From Mesaphorura yosii (lineage: Eukaryota > Arthropoda > Collembola > Poduromorpha > Tullbergiidae): DNA of 64,000 bases. Positions 1-10,740 of the stretch are shown one piece after another (the first letter of the stretch is position 1; each line of letters opens with the position of its first letter). Below the pieces are notes generated by a model. That model searched no databases. It worked only from the letters and a program-made list of their open reading frames with translations, and was not told the DNA's origin. The stretch lies in the NCBI GenBank assembly GCA_009869945.1, contig WIXG01000254.1:1-64000 (forward strand), read 5' to 3'. The position numbers and the translations under genes are program-made.

Positions 1-550
1 AACATGACTTATGATTGTTCAGAAATCAGCTAGCTTTAATGAATCTGTTGTGTGTGAAGTTGTATGTGTACCTATTTAAGGTGCAAAGGCGTCAATAATC
101 CGGCTCCGAATGACCAATATTAGATGATCAGGAACACAGGCACAGTTGCAGAGTACACAGAAAGTTTTATTAACAGATAATCAATTAATTAGGTCAGAAA
201 TCAGGTCAAAGTCAATGTTCAAAAAATTGCTGCTGCTCTGTATGAGCTACGATCTGTTATTGAGTTTTCACAAAGAAAGAGAGGGGAAGCGTACAAGTAT
301 TTACGAAAACGTTGTCATATCATAAGCTTCAAAGTTCCGTCGCGTCAGTTGTCATCTGCGTTGTTGTGCTGCTCTACATTGTCCGAGCGCCGATTTCTTT
401 CCACAGAATCTTTATTTTACATGTTTGTCAAGAGATCGTTTTCACATATTACACCAATTTAGTACGATATAATTTCTTTTCATTTACAATATCAAATTAG
501 TATCAGCAAATCCGCATCAGATTCTGCATATACAAGATTGCCATAATTAG
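1..550. other. Left edge, no supported gene
   Basis: I see no convincing open frame, RNA gene or repeat here. The sequence is AT-rich with many stops on both strands. It may hold the 3' untranslated part of the uncertain minus-strand gene that follows. Confidence 0.5.
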
Positions 551-551
551 A

Positions 552-1427
552 CCTTCAGTCGGGACATACTTTCTACTGTTCATACTGCCTTGCACCTGCA
601 TCACAGTATTTTTTGAGGAAATACAGGGTTACTTCTATATCAGCCCGTTTACCTGAACCTGGGAAGCACAGCCTTAAAATTCTACCACTCCCAGTAAAGT
701 CCCCCAAAGTCGTACTTCCTACCGCAATGGCGGCGGTCTTAAAGCACCCATCCTGCTTACAGTTAGTTTCCGATTCTACAATTCAATATCAAAGAGCGTG
801 TCCACCATGACTAAATCCGTCAAGAGAATGCTTTCCCCGAACAAGCACATTTTTGCAGAGCCTCAAACATGCTCCTAAAATTCCCCCAAAATCATTTCGT
901 TTTCAGGCTGGAAGAAACTAAATTAGACAGCGTTACGGAAACTCAGAAACTACGTTAACCATATAATGCGACAATGGTAAGCAACAAATGAGTCGTTAAA
1001 TAAATACGTTGTTAAATGTCGTTATTTACCGACCTTCACTTTTTATGGCTCGTTCCCGTTATCGAAATTATTAACAAAAGCGTTAAGCGCTTGCCTTGGT
1101 GGTGCCTGTCAAATAATTGTGGAATTGTAGACGATTGTGACTTCAGCGTAAGTTCTGCAGGTGAGCACTGCAGAGCTTTACAATTAAAGCTTCAAAAAGT
1201 TAACATACGAGCAATCCCTGGATTTGTTGCTGTTGCTGCTGGATTTCCTCCTGCAGCGCCTGCACTTTCTTCTCCAAAAATTCAATTTTTCTTACGCATG
1301 TTGGGTTTTCGCAGTCGTTGGGTGTCCTAGCCAAATATTCGGATTCAACGCATGAGATTATGCCACCAATTATGCAATATGAAATTAACTTACCCTTCCA
1401 TGTTTTTGTTAACCTTAAGATTTGCAT
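552..1427 (-). CDS. Uncertain secreted coiled-coil, Cys-containing protein (partial model)
   Basis: A first exon at 1427-1207 starts with ATG. It encodes a basic N-terminus, a hydrophobic stretch that could be a signal anchor, Cys residues and a heptad-like coiled coil rich in Glu and Gln (KKVQALQEEIQQQQQQ). It ends at a perfect donor, GTATGT. A second exon-like frame at about 775-552 has an AG acceptor and four Cys residues (NCKQDGCF, RLCFPG, KKYC) and stops at a TAG. The reading phases of the two pieces do not match, so a middle exon between 780 and 1200 must exist, or the pieces are unrelated or decayed. I do not recognise the family. A short coiled coil before a Cys-rich domain is common in secreted lectin-like proteins, but that is only an analogy. 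Confidence 0.3.
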
Positions 1428-2050
1428 TTTAATTGGGAGACTTATTGTTTGGCGGTATGTTACACTGCGCAGACAAAAGGGTACTGAGAGGAGGCAATAA
1501 CAGCATTTGGCAAGGTATCCTAGTGTATGAAGGCTACGGTGTCAGTCCTTTACTGCAGGAATGAATTTCCTGTCCGTTGTAGGCCTATAAACAGAGACGA
1601 CCGAAGGTAATAAATCGACTGGACTCGGTGAGCTGTACTCGAAAAGGTGAAGGGCATTTGATACCAAATCGAACGCAGTCGACACTGTGTAGTTCGCTTA
1701 GTTCGTACTTGATTTACAAAAGCTTTAATTCACATACGGCCAAAGAAAACTGACCCTTAGGAGCAAAGTCCAGCGGATGGGTTGGCTTTCCAAGAGTCGT
1801 TTACAACTGAATCGGATTAGAGCAATGAGAAATTGAGAGAACTCCACAAATAAATCCGTAATCACACGCAGATGTTCAAAGTATCGCGATGTCGCCAACG
1901 CTTCATGGGATAATTTAACTGGGGATTGACCGGAGAGTATTAATTCATATGTTACATGCGTTGTTTTACTCATTCTCTGCATGAATTTTCGTTTTACTCA
2001 TTAAACTATAAATGGGATAGCACTCGAATCAGAAAATTTTACTCCGAGCA
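1428..2050. other. Intergenic, nothing supported
   Basis: This is the upstream region shared by the uncertain minus-strand gene and the plus-strand AChBP-like gene. I see no clear TATA box and no additional exon. Confidence 0.5.
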
Positions 2051-3250
2051 ATGCTTCATTTCTTCCAACTTGGAGCCTTAATTTTGGCTTACTGTTTCGT
2101 GGTTGCGGTGTATGGGGATGAGGGCAGCCGGAGACTTCTTAAAAACCTCTTTCCTGGCGCCGTTGTTGGGGACGAGCAGAGCGCGGCCGTCAGTATCAGC
2201 GCTCTTGCTCGACCTGTCAAGAATTACAGCGACCCCGTCGTCGTAACACTCGGATTGACTGTCCTGAACGTCTTCGACTTGGTAAGAAATAAGAAACGCC
2301 GCAGAAGTGAATGACAATGAGGCCAGCATGCTCTGATTCGTGTGCTGTGATGGTTCAGAATTTCGTGGACCATTCAATGAAGAGCTACGTGTGGGTGTCG
2401 ATGGAGTGGAAGGATCCGACATGTGCATGGAATCAGGAAGAATATGGCGGCGTAGACTCGATATCCATGCCGCCGGTTTCAATTTGGACCCCGGATTTGA
2501 GTGTCTACAATGAGTCGGTCTCGGTTATCCCGTCTTCATTTGCCTACACAGTTTGAATTTGAGTGTAATGCGGATTAACTTTCACAGTGTGTCTGGTGAC
2601 GTGGCTCTGCCAAAGGACAAAGTGCTTGCTCACATTCGAAGCGATGGTTTAGTGCACTGGGTTGTGCCCGTCGTGCTCCAGACGACCTGTAATTCACTGG
2701 ACATCGAAGCAAAGCAGCAAAATTGTAGTGTTAAATTCGGATCTTGGATCCACGATGCCAGCAAGGTTTGATTTCTAACCCGACCTGATACGAACCGAAT
2801 TAATTTTTCATTGAGATCGAGTCTAACCCCTCACAGATTGAATTGAGACTGCAAGGCGCTCCTCCGTCCACGCTTTCCGCCGGCAACATGAATTCTGTGG
2901 TCGCAGCAGACATCAGTTCAGTGGTCCATCCTGTCAGAGGTTGGAAACTCCAGAGTGCGGTCGGAATTCGCCATGTCGTCAAGTACGCATGCTGCCCTGC
3001 TCCTTACAACGATGTGACTTACACGCTCAGTTTCAGTCCGGCAGCGGAAGTGGAAGCGCTGCCACCTTCCACGGCAACGACTACGACGGCCAAGGAACTT
3101 CTATTTGTTGAAGCTGAGCCTGATTCAAAGTCAACAGCACCGGCGGCGTCTGTGGTAGTGACAGCATCGACGAACGCGACGGCGGTGACGGGCATCTGGA
3201 ATCGATTCCCAAGTCTGCGATCCTTCACCTGGCAAAACATTGTTGGTTAA
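2051..3250 (+). CDS. Soluble acetylcholine-binding-protein-like nicotinic ligand-binding domain
   Basis: Proposed exons are 2051-2281, 2359-2513, 2588-2765 and 2837-3250, giving about 325 residues. A signal peptide (to about residue 22) precedes a complete Cys-loop receptor ligand-binding domain. The N-terminal helix region reads RPVKNYSDPVVVTLGLT, loop A is IWTPDLSVYN, loop B contains GSW, and loop C has the vicinal cysteine pair of alpha-type subunits (YACCPAPYNDVTYTL). The Cys-loop is short and hydrophilic: 11 residues between the cysteines instead of the usual 13, with no Phe-Pro-Phe core. After the last beta strand, where receptors enter TM1, there is instead a Ser/Thr/Ala-rich tail and a stop. 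No transmembrane frame is visible in the next 550 bp. The product should therefore be a secreted cholinergic-type binding protein like molluscan AChBP. The exon 2 donor (GTCGGT at 2514) is weak and was chosen by phase and alignment. Confidence 0.8.
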
Positions 3251-3807
3251 TCCAGCTGCAATCTGCATCCATGCAATTTACAAGGAATTTCAGTTTCAAT
3301 TGCATACCAAATACAAATACTACGAAGTAACTGACCCGATTAAATATGATTATCTGAAATAACTATTGTGGAAATCCTGTGAACTGATTTACTAATTGAA
3401 AGAGAAAGGCAACATCGACACACTCATTAACGTCACACTCTACTCGTGGCTCATACGAATCTTGTTGCAGGTTTGCTGTGTAAAGTTAACGGAACTCGAG
3501 TTAATTTGTATTCAGTGAACGAATCTGTGACACTGTCACCTTCTCATTTAATTACTGGCCTCACTGGCGTGTTGAGCCACTAACGCGCAGAGCAAAGCGG
3601 AATTCGTAGAAATGTTTAGAAAAGGAGACGGAAACGAGAAGATGCTGCTTGAATCGTGAATGGATTTTACAAATCTGCTGAATACAGTCGAAGTTCAATT
3701 AATTTTAAAAGAGCCACAGCACGTTCTTGGAGTTTATAAATAGTGAAGTGGTGTTTCGATTTGAAGTTACCGTTTGTCAGTTTATTTTCAATCGTGCGTT
3801 AATTAAA
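3251..3807. other. Intergenic, nothing supported
   Basis: No open frame with hydrophobic segments follows the AChBP-like stop, which matters for calling that gene TM-less. A TATAAATA at about 3733 and a TCAGTT at 3777 lie upstream of the lectin gene, but their spacing of about 44 bp is longer than usual. Confidence 0.5.
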
Positions 3808-4901
3808 ATGGATATCCTGATTTGGACATTATTTGCCATTCTCCTGGCTTCTAACCAGTCGATCCTGGCCCACTCCGTCGCACTGGCGTTGGAGGATGCC
3901 GCCGTCGGAGAAGCAGCGCATTTCGAAGTCTTGGAGCTGCTGGAGCTCACCAACAAGTCTTCGAATTCAAACAAGACCAGCAAGATCCTGAACGGACCAT
4001 CTTCAAAGCCGTCCCACAACCAGCAGGGCATGAAGCAGAATTATTATGGGCCGAACAACCTAATTCGACCTGCCGGCAGTGCTGTTAATAATGGCAACAG
4101 CAATAGCGGCGACCTTGCAGTGCAGAGCAGTGGCCAGCCAGCGAGTATTCAGAACCACCCGCACATTTCTGACGTCGACATGCAGCTGCTGGGCGCAATG
4201 GAGAAACTCGTGGCCAAGATGGAGAAATTGGAATCCCGGGTCAAGACCCTGGAGAGCATTGTGTACTACCTAACAAATAAAGAGAAACCACCAGTCGAAC
4301 AGGGTAAGAGCTGGCTGCCCTCTGCCCAGAGCCTCTGCTGCTGAGAGAGAGTCTTAAATAATGCTCCTGGAACTTGAATTTCACAGGCAATTGTCCAACC
4401 CAATTCTCCAAAGTAGAGGGAATCAAGGGCAAGTGTTACCACGTGAGCTCGCTAGCCAAATCTGGCGGCGGAGGAGTCACCAGCGCCAGCGTGTCCGACT
4501 GGAAGTCTGCTGCTGGAGAATGCAATCGACTCGGCGGTCGCCTCGTTGAAATGCTGTCCTACTCCGATTTTCACCGGCTTGTCAGTTTCCTTCAGAAGTA
4601 CGCGTCCACTCGAAGCCCGACTAGTGCCCTCACCGACTTCTGGACAGGCGGACTCAACCCAGGGTTGATTTGGATCTGGTCCGAGTCCGGGCAGCAAATC
4701 GATTTGGACAAAAGGTTCTGGAATGAGAACGACAACAGCAGCAGCGCACCGGGCTGTTTGAAACTGTCTTTCTCGGCGCGACTGAGTACGTATTTCTTTA
4801 AATCTGCACCGTGTCAGCAGGTGCAAAATTATATTTGTGAGATACTGGACAATACAGTGGCCAGGGCTCTGGCTCACTTTGAGGAGACCGTACTGGCATA
4901 A
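3808..4901 (+). CDS. Secreted C-type lectin with N-terminal coiled coil
   Basis: Exons 3808-4303 and 4387-4901 encode about 336 residues. The first exon has a signal peptide, a low-complexity Asn/Ser/Pro-rich linker and a short coiled coil (LLGAMEKLVAKMEKLESRVK), which probably drives oligomerisation. The second exon is a C-type lectin-like domain: it starts CPTQF, has the KCYHV strand, a Cys-containing helix (WKSAAGECNRLGGRLVEM), FWTGG, the WND-like region (RFWNENDNSSSAPGCLKL) and the final CQQVQNYICE. The usual calcium and sugar motif (EPN or QPD) is not evident where expected, so the ligand cannot be predicted. The ATG at 3808 was chosen because it begins the signal peptide. A polyadenylation signal AATAAA lies at about 4934. 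Confidence 0.85.
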
Positions 4902-5317
4902 ATGGTGACCCGACGTGCACTGAACATGTATTGAATAAATAAGAGTTTCCTTTGTTGCATTGTGTTAAATCTCAGTCTATTTTACTGCATCTTCCTTGTA
5001 CTTGCCTCACAGCTAACGAAACTTGAACCGTCCCCTCTAGCACAACATATTGAGCGCGTCAAAAACTTTTGACATTTTCATTAACAAGTTGGCACACAGT
5101 CAAAATTATAACCATCTACGTCCATGTTTAATGTTTGTGAAGTTCTGCGAACCGAAGCTCAGCACAGCAGCGAACTTCAATCTAATCTCCCAATTTTATA
5201 ACTTTGAGTCTCAGTTCATGCTTAGGTGCATAATTACAAATTCATTGATGGCGTGCTTGGAGAGGATGTAGTGATTCGCGATTGCACTTTTTCATCGACC
5301 GCCTGTGCTGACCTGAG
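4902..5317. other. Intergenic with lectin polyadenylation signal
   Basis: The AATAAA at about 4934 lies 33 bp after the lectin stop. The rest shows no supported feature. Confidence 0.5.
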
Positions 5318-7017
5318 ATGAACTCTGAAGATTACTTCTCGGAATCAGAGCCTGACTACTACGATGACACAGGTCTGGCCTACGATGTTGGGGAAGTCCC
5401 TGATTACGAGGACGAACACGGCGTCATCGACGATTCCAGCCCATTGTCCGGTGACGAGACTGTGTACGAGATCTTCGAGAACTGCATTGAACCTTCTCTC
5501 ACTGCGGCCTGGACCCACGTCTTTCCGCCAATGGTTTATTGTCTCCTATTCACAGTTATCGTAAAAGCAGGTAAAAGCTGGCAGTTCTGGAATTTCTAAC
5601 TCCAGATGATATTTGAAAATATGTATCTTTCAGTGTCACCGCCCGAGCGCATTTTCCATGCATTGTCTTGCATATTTGGATTCCTGTGCCTCCTGCACCT
5701 GTCCGGACCTCCGGCACTCGTCACACTGGCCCTCTGCTTCTGCTCGTACATAATTGGATCTCGTGTGCACTGCCTGGGTACCCGTGTGTCCTTCTGGGCC
5801 GTGCTGCGTGTGTACTTAGCCTACATGGTGATCAGAGAATACGTCGACCTCAGCAGCTTCTTAGCGGAGAATTGGGACCAGGTGCGAGGAATCCACATGC
5901 TGTACCTCCTGCGTGCGCTATCACTCCAGTACGAGTATTCGACGGGGAAACGAACACAGCCACTGAGTTTCCTGGAGTACAACGGCTACATGCTCTGTCC
6001 GGGTACAATTCTCTTTGGTCCGTGGATATCCTTCGGCACATACGTCAAATTACGGGCCGGTATCGAGCTTAGTGTTTGGTGGTTGATCAAGACAGTCTGT
6101 GCCGGACTGATTTCAATGCTTTGCCTTGTGATGAGCTCGTGCGGAGTCTACTGGCTCTTCTCGGGTGTAGATTCGAAGTAAGTAACAATTTGCACCAAAT
6201 TCTTACAAAAGTAAGAAAAATAAAGTTACACGTATAATTTACTTGGATTTCAGCAGATGGTTGATAGCAACACGAGATGCGATGTCTATCCGATTCAGTC
6301 ACTACTTCATTTCATACGCTTCAGAAACCATGTGTCTGCTGTGTGGATTTTACTCCTCGACCGATTCCGAGCTTACACAGTCTGTGACCAGTCCATTAAG
6401 CATTGAATTTCCGAGATCATTGGTTTCGGTAGTCGTGCACTGGAATCGGCCGATGCATACTTGGCTAAAACTCTGTAATCAAAGCACTATTTATACTTGG
6501 ATCTTCATCCTTTAATTATCACGCAGATACAGATTATAAATATAATATTATGCTCGTATGAATTTCAGATGTCTTCCGTCCACTACAGAAATTCGGCCCG
6601 CTCAAGGCCGTACTGTACACATTCCTCATCAGTTCCGCCCTGCATGGACTGCATTTCCCGGTGACGATGGTTCTTCTCTCGCTTGGCATCTTTGCGTACG
6701 TTGAGCACACGACGCGGGAGAAGCTGGCCAGTGTTTTCGACGCCTGCATCCGGAGCAAAGCGTGCACCCCGGATTGTGGCCACGCAAACAAATCTACCGC
6801 CCCAGCCGTCATTGCTACATGTCTCTGTTTCTCATTCCTCGCATGCTTCCACCTCGTCTACGTCGGAATAATGATGGACGTGCGGGAGACTGACGCTGAG
6901 GGTGAACCGGCCACAAAGTGGGCTATGATTAGCACACAAATTGGTCGTTGGCAGCAACTGGGCTTTGCCAGTCATTGGACAGCGCTCGTGATGTACGGAA
7001 TCATGGCACTTATTTAA
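5318..7017 (+). CDS. Porcn: Porcupine, Wnt protein O-palmitoleoyltransferase (MBOAT family)
   Basis: Exons 5318-5570, 5634-6177, 6254-6474 and 6569-7017 are in phase and give about 488 residues, close to family length. The protein begins with an acidic cytosolic tail and continues with many hydrophobic helices. Diagnostic stretches are a CPGTILFGPWISF region, the IEFPRSLVSVVVHWNRPMH motif ending in WLK, and SALHGLHF, which holds the conserved MBOAT catalytic histidine. Family knowledge: Porcupine attaches palmitoleate to a conserved serine of Wnt proteins in the ER, which is needed for their secretion. Nothing here is unusual apart from the acidic N-terminus. Confidence 0.92.
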
Positions 7018-8017
7018 GAATTTAGTCATAGCTAACGGATCTTGGTAAAGAAATCTCAAAATCCATACTAATCTGATCTGTAGAGCTCAGAAGATATACG
7101 GGTGCCTTTTATTTTAAGTTTAGATCCTTTTATACGGGATGGTGAAGGGTAGTGAAGCCCATCCTTCCACAAATAACTTCAACGGCAGATTTTTATAAGT
7201 AAACAAGAACAAGGTTACTCTTACCTATTTTCTACACCCCCCTATAAGAATAATCGCCCTTTTAGGGGCGAGTCTAAATCTACAATTGGGTTCTACTATG
7301 TAGTACTTTTGCACAGGATAGCCAAACTTTATTCAATTCAGGAAAATTTTACACTAGCATACAGTAGGAGCTCCTCGGGACGGAGCAGTTACGCTGGCTG
7401 AGGCGGGCCAGGTAATAACTGAATTGTTTTGCTCTAAGACATTAAAATTACATGTACGAATACTGAGTGATATTCTCAAACACTGTAAATGTGTTAGGAG
7501 GAGAAGAGAAGATGAGAAGAAAAAAATGCAAAGCATCCAATCATATACTTACTCTTTGTTCTCTTGGCAATCAGTCACCCTCACTTCGCCGGGAATTTGG
7601 TAACACCCGCTGAATAATAAAAGGAACTCATATAAAACGGTAGGCTAGCCTTCGCTCTCAGCTCACAAGCTCAGCAGAATTTGACATTTCAACTCTGCGT
7701 GAGCTCACAACATAAACTAGTCTCTGCGCATTTCTCGTCTACTTCACTTTGATGATGCAATTCTGCATAATTAACCATGGAATGCGCTGCTCAGTCACTA
7801 TTACTGAAACAATAATTGAAAGGGTGAGTATGGTATACCATTATCTGAATCGTTATCATGGTCATCGATTTGATGATGGACCATCTATGCATACCGCCTT
7901 GTGCTTTGGCAAATGATAACAAAGTATGGCCACAAAAAATGACAAGCATGGCAACAGTGCATATATATTTTAAGGAAATGTATGCTGAGGAAAATTTATA
8001 CAATAAGAATGTAACTA
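7018..8017. other. Intergenic with an orphan promoter-like element
   Basis: No supported protein gene is seen. A TATA/Inr pair at 7631-7662 and a possible short spliced exon downstream are described separately. Confidence 0.5.
7631..7662 (+). promoter_or_regulatory. Orphan TATA plus initiator promoter
   Basis: TATAAAA starts at 7631 and a TCAG initiator-like sequence lies about 29 bp downstream near 7658-7662, the canonical arthropod spacing. Downstream, a frame beginning with two ATGs near 7752 runs into a strong donor (GTGAGT at about 7824), so a short first coding exon or a non-coding RNA is possible. No following exon could be identified; the next gene (kelch) is on the opposite strand. 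Confidence 0.4.
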
Positions 8018-8965
8018 TCAGTTGTCTAATGCAATATACGCGATGTCATCCATATACCGCTCGGGTTCCCCTTGGAAGTGTCCCTTCCCACCAATCACGT
8101 AAATCCGTGCAAGCTTCGGAATATAAAGGCAAGTTGGCCGTTCGAAGCGTACGGGCCATGTCGCCTCGTCCACGTCCACAACCTCTGCCGTCTCCGTTGC
8201 CGGGTTAAACTTGAGTAAGATCGCGAAATGTTGTAAGATGTAAGCATGGCCGTTGACATACACAGAGCACCCGAATAAAACGTCGGCTGGTAACCTCGTG
8301 CTCAATTTCGTCACAACCCTGGTCGCTGCATCATATCTGTGTACGTCACGCTGCGCAGTGGAGGACCCATTGTTTCCACCAAAATAGTAAGCACGCCCAA
8401 ACCCGGTCGCCCAGACAGCCGTCCCCAAATCCCGCCCACCTGGAAGCTGGCTAACCTCCTCGATTGTATTGATTTCTGGGTTGTACTGAAGAATGTAATT
8501 TACCACTCCATTATATCCAGAACCCCCAAAGAGATACGCGATCCTCGCAGCAGCATTCCACGCTAGGGCAGGATTGACGAGCCCCGCGGGTAAGTTGTTG
8601 ACATTTGCATACGTCCCATTTCTCGTTGAGTAGCGCGTAATTTGAAATCGAATTGATGACGGCGTGAAACCACCAAAGAAAAATATGTCCTGGTCGTAAA
8701 TTAAGGCTGCTCCATTGTACACGCCAAGGAATGGCGGCAGCTCAGTAATTGTTTCTGAACTGAGTGAGTACTTGAACACACGGTCGTTACTGCCTGGCTG
8801 ATCTCCATACCCACCAAATACGTAAATCGAATCGTCGCCATCGTAAACAGCGGAGTGGTCAAGGAGTGGTGTTGGGAGTTTCGTGTTGGTCACAACCCAC
8901 TGCAACGGGTCGCAAATTGCAAGACTGATTGCAGAAATGAAAAATATTTGCAAGGTGAAATCCAT
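8018..8965 (-). CDS. Secreted kelch-repeat beta-propeller protein
   Basis: This single-exon frame of 315 residues has a signal peptide (FFISAISLAICD) followed only by kelch repeats. Blade signatures are IYVFGGYG, IFFFGGFT, AYLFGGSG, RAYYFGGNNG and IYVIGGKG, each with downstream Trp or Tyr residues, giving five or six blades. There is no BTB, BACK or enzymatic domain, so it is not a cullin-3 adaptor; as an exported propeller it probably binds an extracellular partner. The lack of introns contrasts with most neighbours and suggests either an ancient intronless family or a retrocopy. The substrate is unknown. Confidence 0.85.
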   Translation of the reverse strand: MDFTLQIFFISAISLAICDPLQWVVTNTKLPTPLLDHSAVYDGDDSIYVFGGYGDQPGSNDRVFKYSLSSETITELPPFLGVYNGAALIYDQDIFFFGGFTPSSIRFQITRYSTRNGTYANVNNLPAGLVNPALAWNAAARIAYLFGGSGYNGVVNYILQYNPEINTIEEVSQLPGGRDLGTAVWATGFGRAYYFGGNNGSSTAQRDVHRYDAATRVVTKLSTRLPADVLFGCSVYVNGHAYILQHFAILLKFNPATETAEVVDVDEATWPVRFERPTCLYIPKLARIYVIGGKGHFQGEPERYMDDIAYIALDN

Positions 8966-9948
8966 TTTGAGAAAGCAAAGTTCGTTCTAACGTTAAGATT
9001 TCAATAATTCATGGTGATTTATGTACATTGAATTTAATCAAGTGCGTTCCACGGTTAACCATCATTTCTTGTATTCTGGCCACACTTGTGCAAACAAATC
9101 ATCAAGAAAACATGTTATTATCGTTAGCAATGTTAATTTATTAGTTAGCCCCACCAAAATCGCATTGTTCAGGTCGTGGAAAATACATTGCAAGTGCATC
9201 GGCGAGCTTAAATTAAAATATTGGCAGTGGAATATTGTTTGCATTGACGTGGCTTTGGCTGTGGCGTGGCAATTTTTATCATCAACCTCATTGTGGTGGC
9301 CAGGCTGAAAATCCTGACAATCGTCTCGTCCGCTTTGCTTTGCTTGTTACCCATGGCGCAGATAATGGCAACTTCACCTGACGTCAAGCCAAATGAGAAC
9401 AAATTTTATTTGTTGCCAAAACGAAAGTTGGAAGATTGCATGTAAGCATACAAATGCAAACTTGCAGTTGCTATAGTCCTTGATTATGTGACTCTGATTT
9501 CTCCTGGGCACAGTATTTTCTTTTTACAGGTATTCAGTTTTTTCTTTTTATTAGGGTATGGAATGTTACAGCACTACTGCTTCGTCTCATTATTCTTGTC
9601 CCGTCGATTCTTGGATTCCCCAGCCTCCGTCTCCCCAATTTTCTGATCGTGCTCCGGTTCAGGAATCGAATCCCAACTCCATCCCGCTCCTGCCGCGTTG
9701 CTTCCCCCGATACGCGCCCGCACTCGTGCCGTTTCTCTTCGTTGTGGAATGCGCTCCGCCACTTCGTTTCCCAGAACCACGTCCGTGTCTTGGTCCGCTC
9801 TTGCCGTGACGCGTACCATGGAAGCGGTGCAGAAAAAACCGACGAAAGAAAGACCGAAAGACCGGTGGAAAGAAAACGACTGCGCTGGGCGAAATCGAAG
9901 GTTAATTGGAAGGAGACCGAAACGGCAGTGCCGTCGAGAGTAGCTGCC
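8966..9948. other. Intergenic, nothing supported
   Basis: Long frames at 9534-9960 on both strands are GC-biased and overlap each other. They lack domains and splice support and look like chance frames around the 5' untranslated region of the following gene. Confidence 0.4.
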
Positions 9949-10503
9949 ATGAGTCTTCACTTAGAAAAATTCCTTCGCATTAAAGAGCTGTTTGCCCTCT
10001 ACGCAAAGGTGGCCGGGTTCCAGCTCCTCGTCTCCCTCTGCGAAAGCGGACTGCTCGAGCTTTCGTTGACATGGAAGGCAATTCGGTACACCGACCACGC
10101 GGATCGAGTTGGGGGCTGGGACGCCGGTGTGATTGCACTCCAGCAGTATCTCTGCATTCTCCTCATTCTGTACGTCGGGCAATCGATGAAAGAAGCGGTA
10201 AGCAGCAAGCATTAATCCTCGCGTTGGTTATGACAGCTAGAATGCTAGAAGTTAATTTTCCGTCATTCCGTGCCATACCGCCAGATTCAAGAAGCAAGGC
10301 GATATCTCATCCTCGTCCTTGCTCGACGAAAACGCCGCTGGGCAGGCGTAGTGCGATCCCCGGAAGAGAATGCCCAGGAGAAGTCACTGACTGTGATCAC
10401 CAAGCACATTTTGGGCTGGAGGTGGAATCTGAGAACGTGCGATGTGCTGGAAGTAGGGAATTGTCTGTTGTGTATGGTACGAAACACTCAATCTTATTCT
10501 TAA
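9949..10503 (+). CDS. Small hydrophobic protein, possible chemoreceptor-like fragment
   Basis: Proposed exons are 9949-10197 (ending at GTAAGC) and 10285-10503, in phase 0. They encode roughly 155 residues with two hydrophobic helices (around residues 15-45 and 60-78) followed by a basic region (LARRKRRW). The second piece may also splice at GTACGA (10477) to a further exon I could not find. I do not recognise the family. A membrane helix followed by a charged cytosolic segment is compatible with the C-terminal part of a 7TM chemoreceptor, but the insect gustatory receptor TM7 signature is absent. The upstream long frame without introns is ignored because it has no domain content. Confidence 0.4.
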
Positions 10504-10740
10504 CTTCTTATCATGTCTAGAAAATAGGAGCAATTGTAAATGCATGAATGCCATTTTTATTCCGACTTCCTCAGATTATTGGAAATTCTGTTAACATGGT
10601 CTTGTTCATGCTTTCTCTGAAGCTTACTGAACTTAAGTAAGGATAAGAATCCCATCCGCCAGAGGAAATAAGAAGAGAATTCACAGAATATCGGATAATT
10701 TACTGCATATTTAATGCTAAAATAAGTCATTAAACAACAA

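Noticed and set aside
1725-1982. 85-codon minus-strand frame
   Set aside because: No signal peptide, domain or splice context; composition looks random.
9534-9960. Long overlapping frames on both strands upstream of the 9949 gene
   Set aside because: Arg/Pro/Ser-biased and mutually overlapping without domains, consistent with chance in GC-richer sequence.
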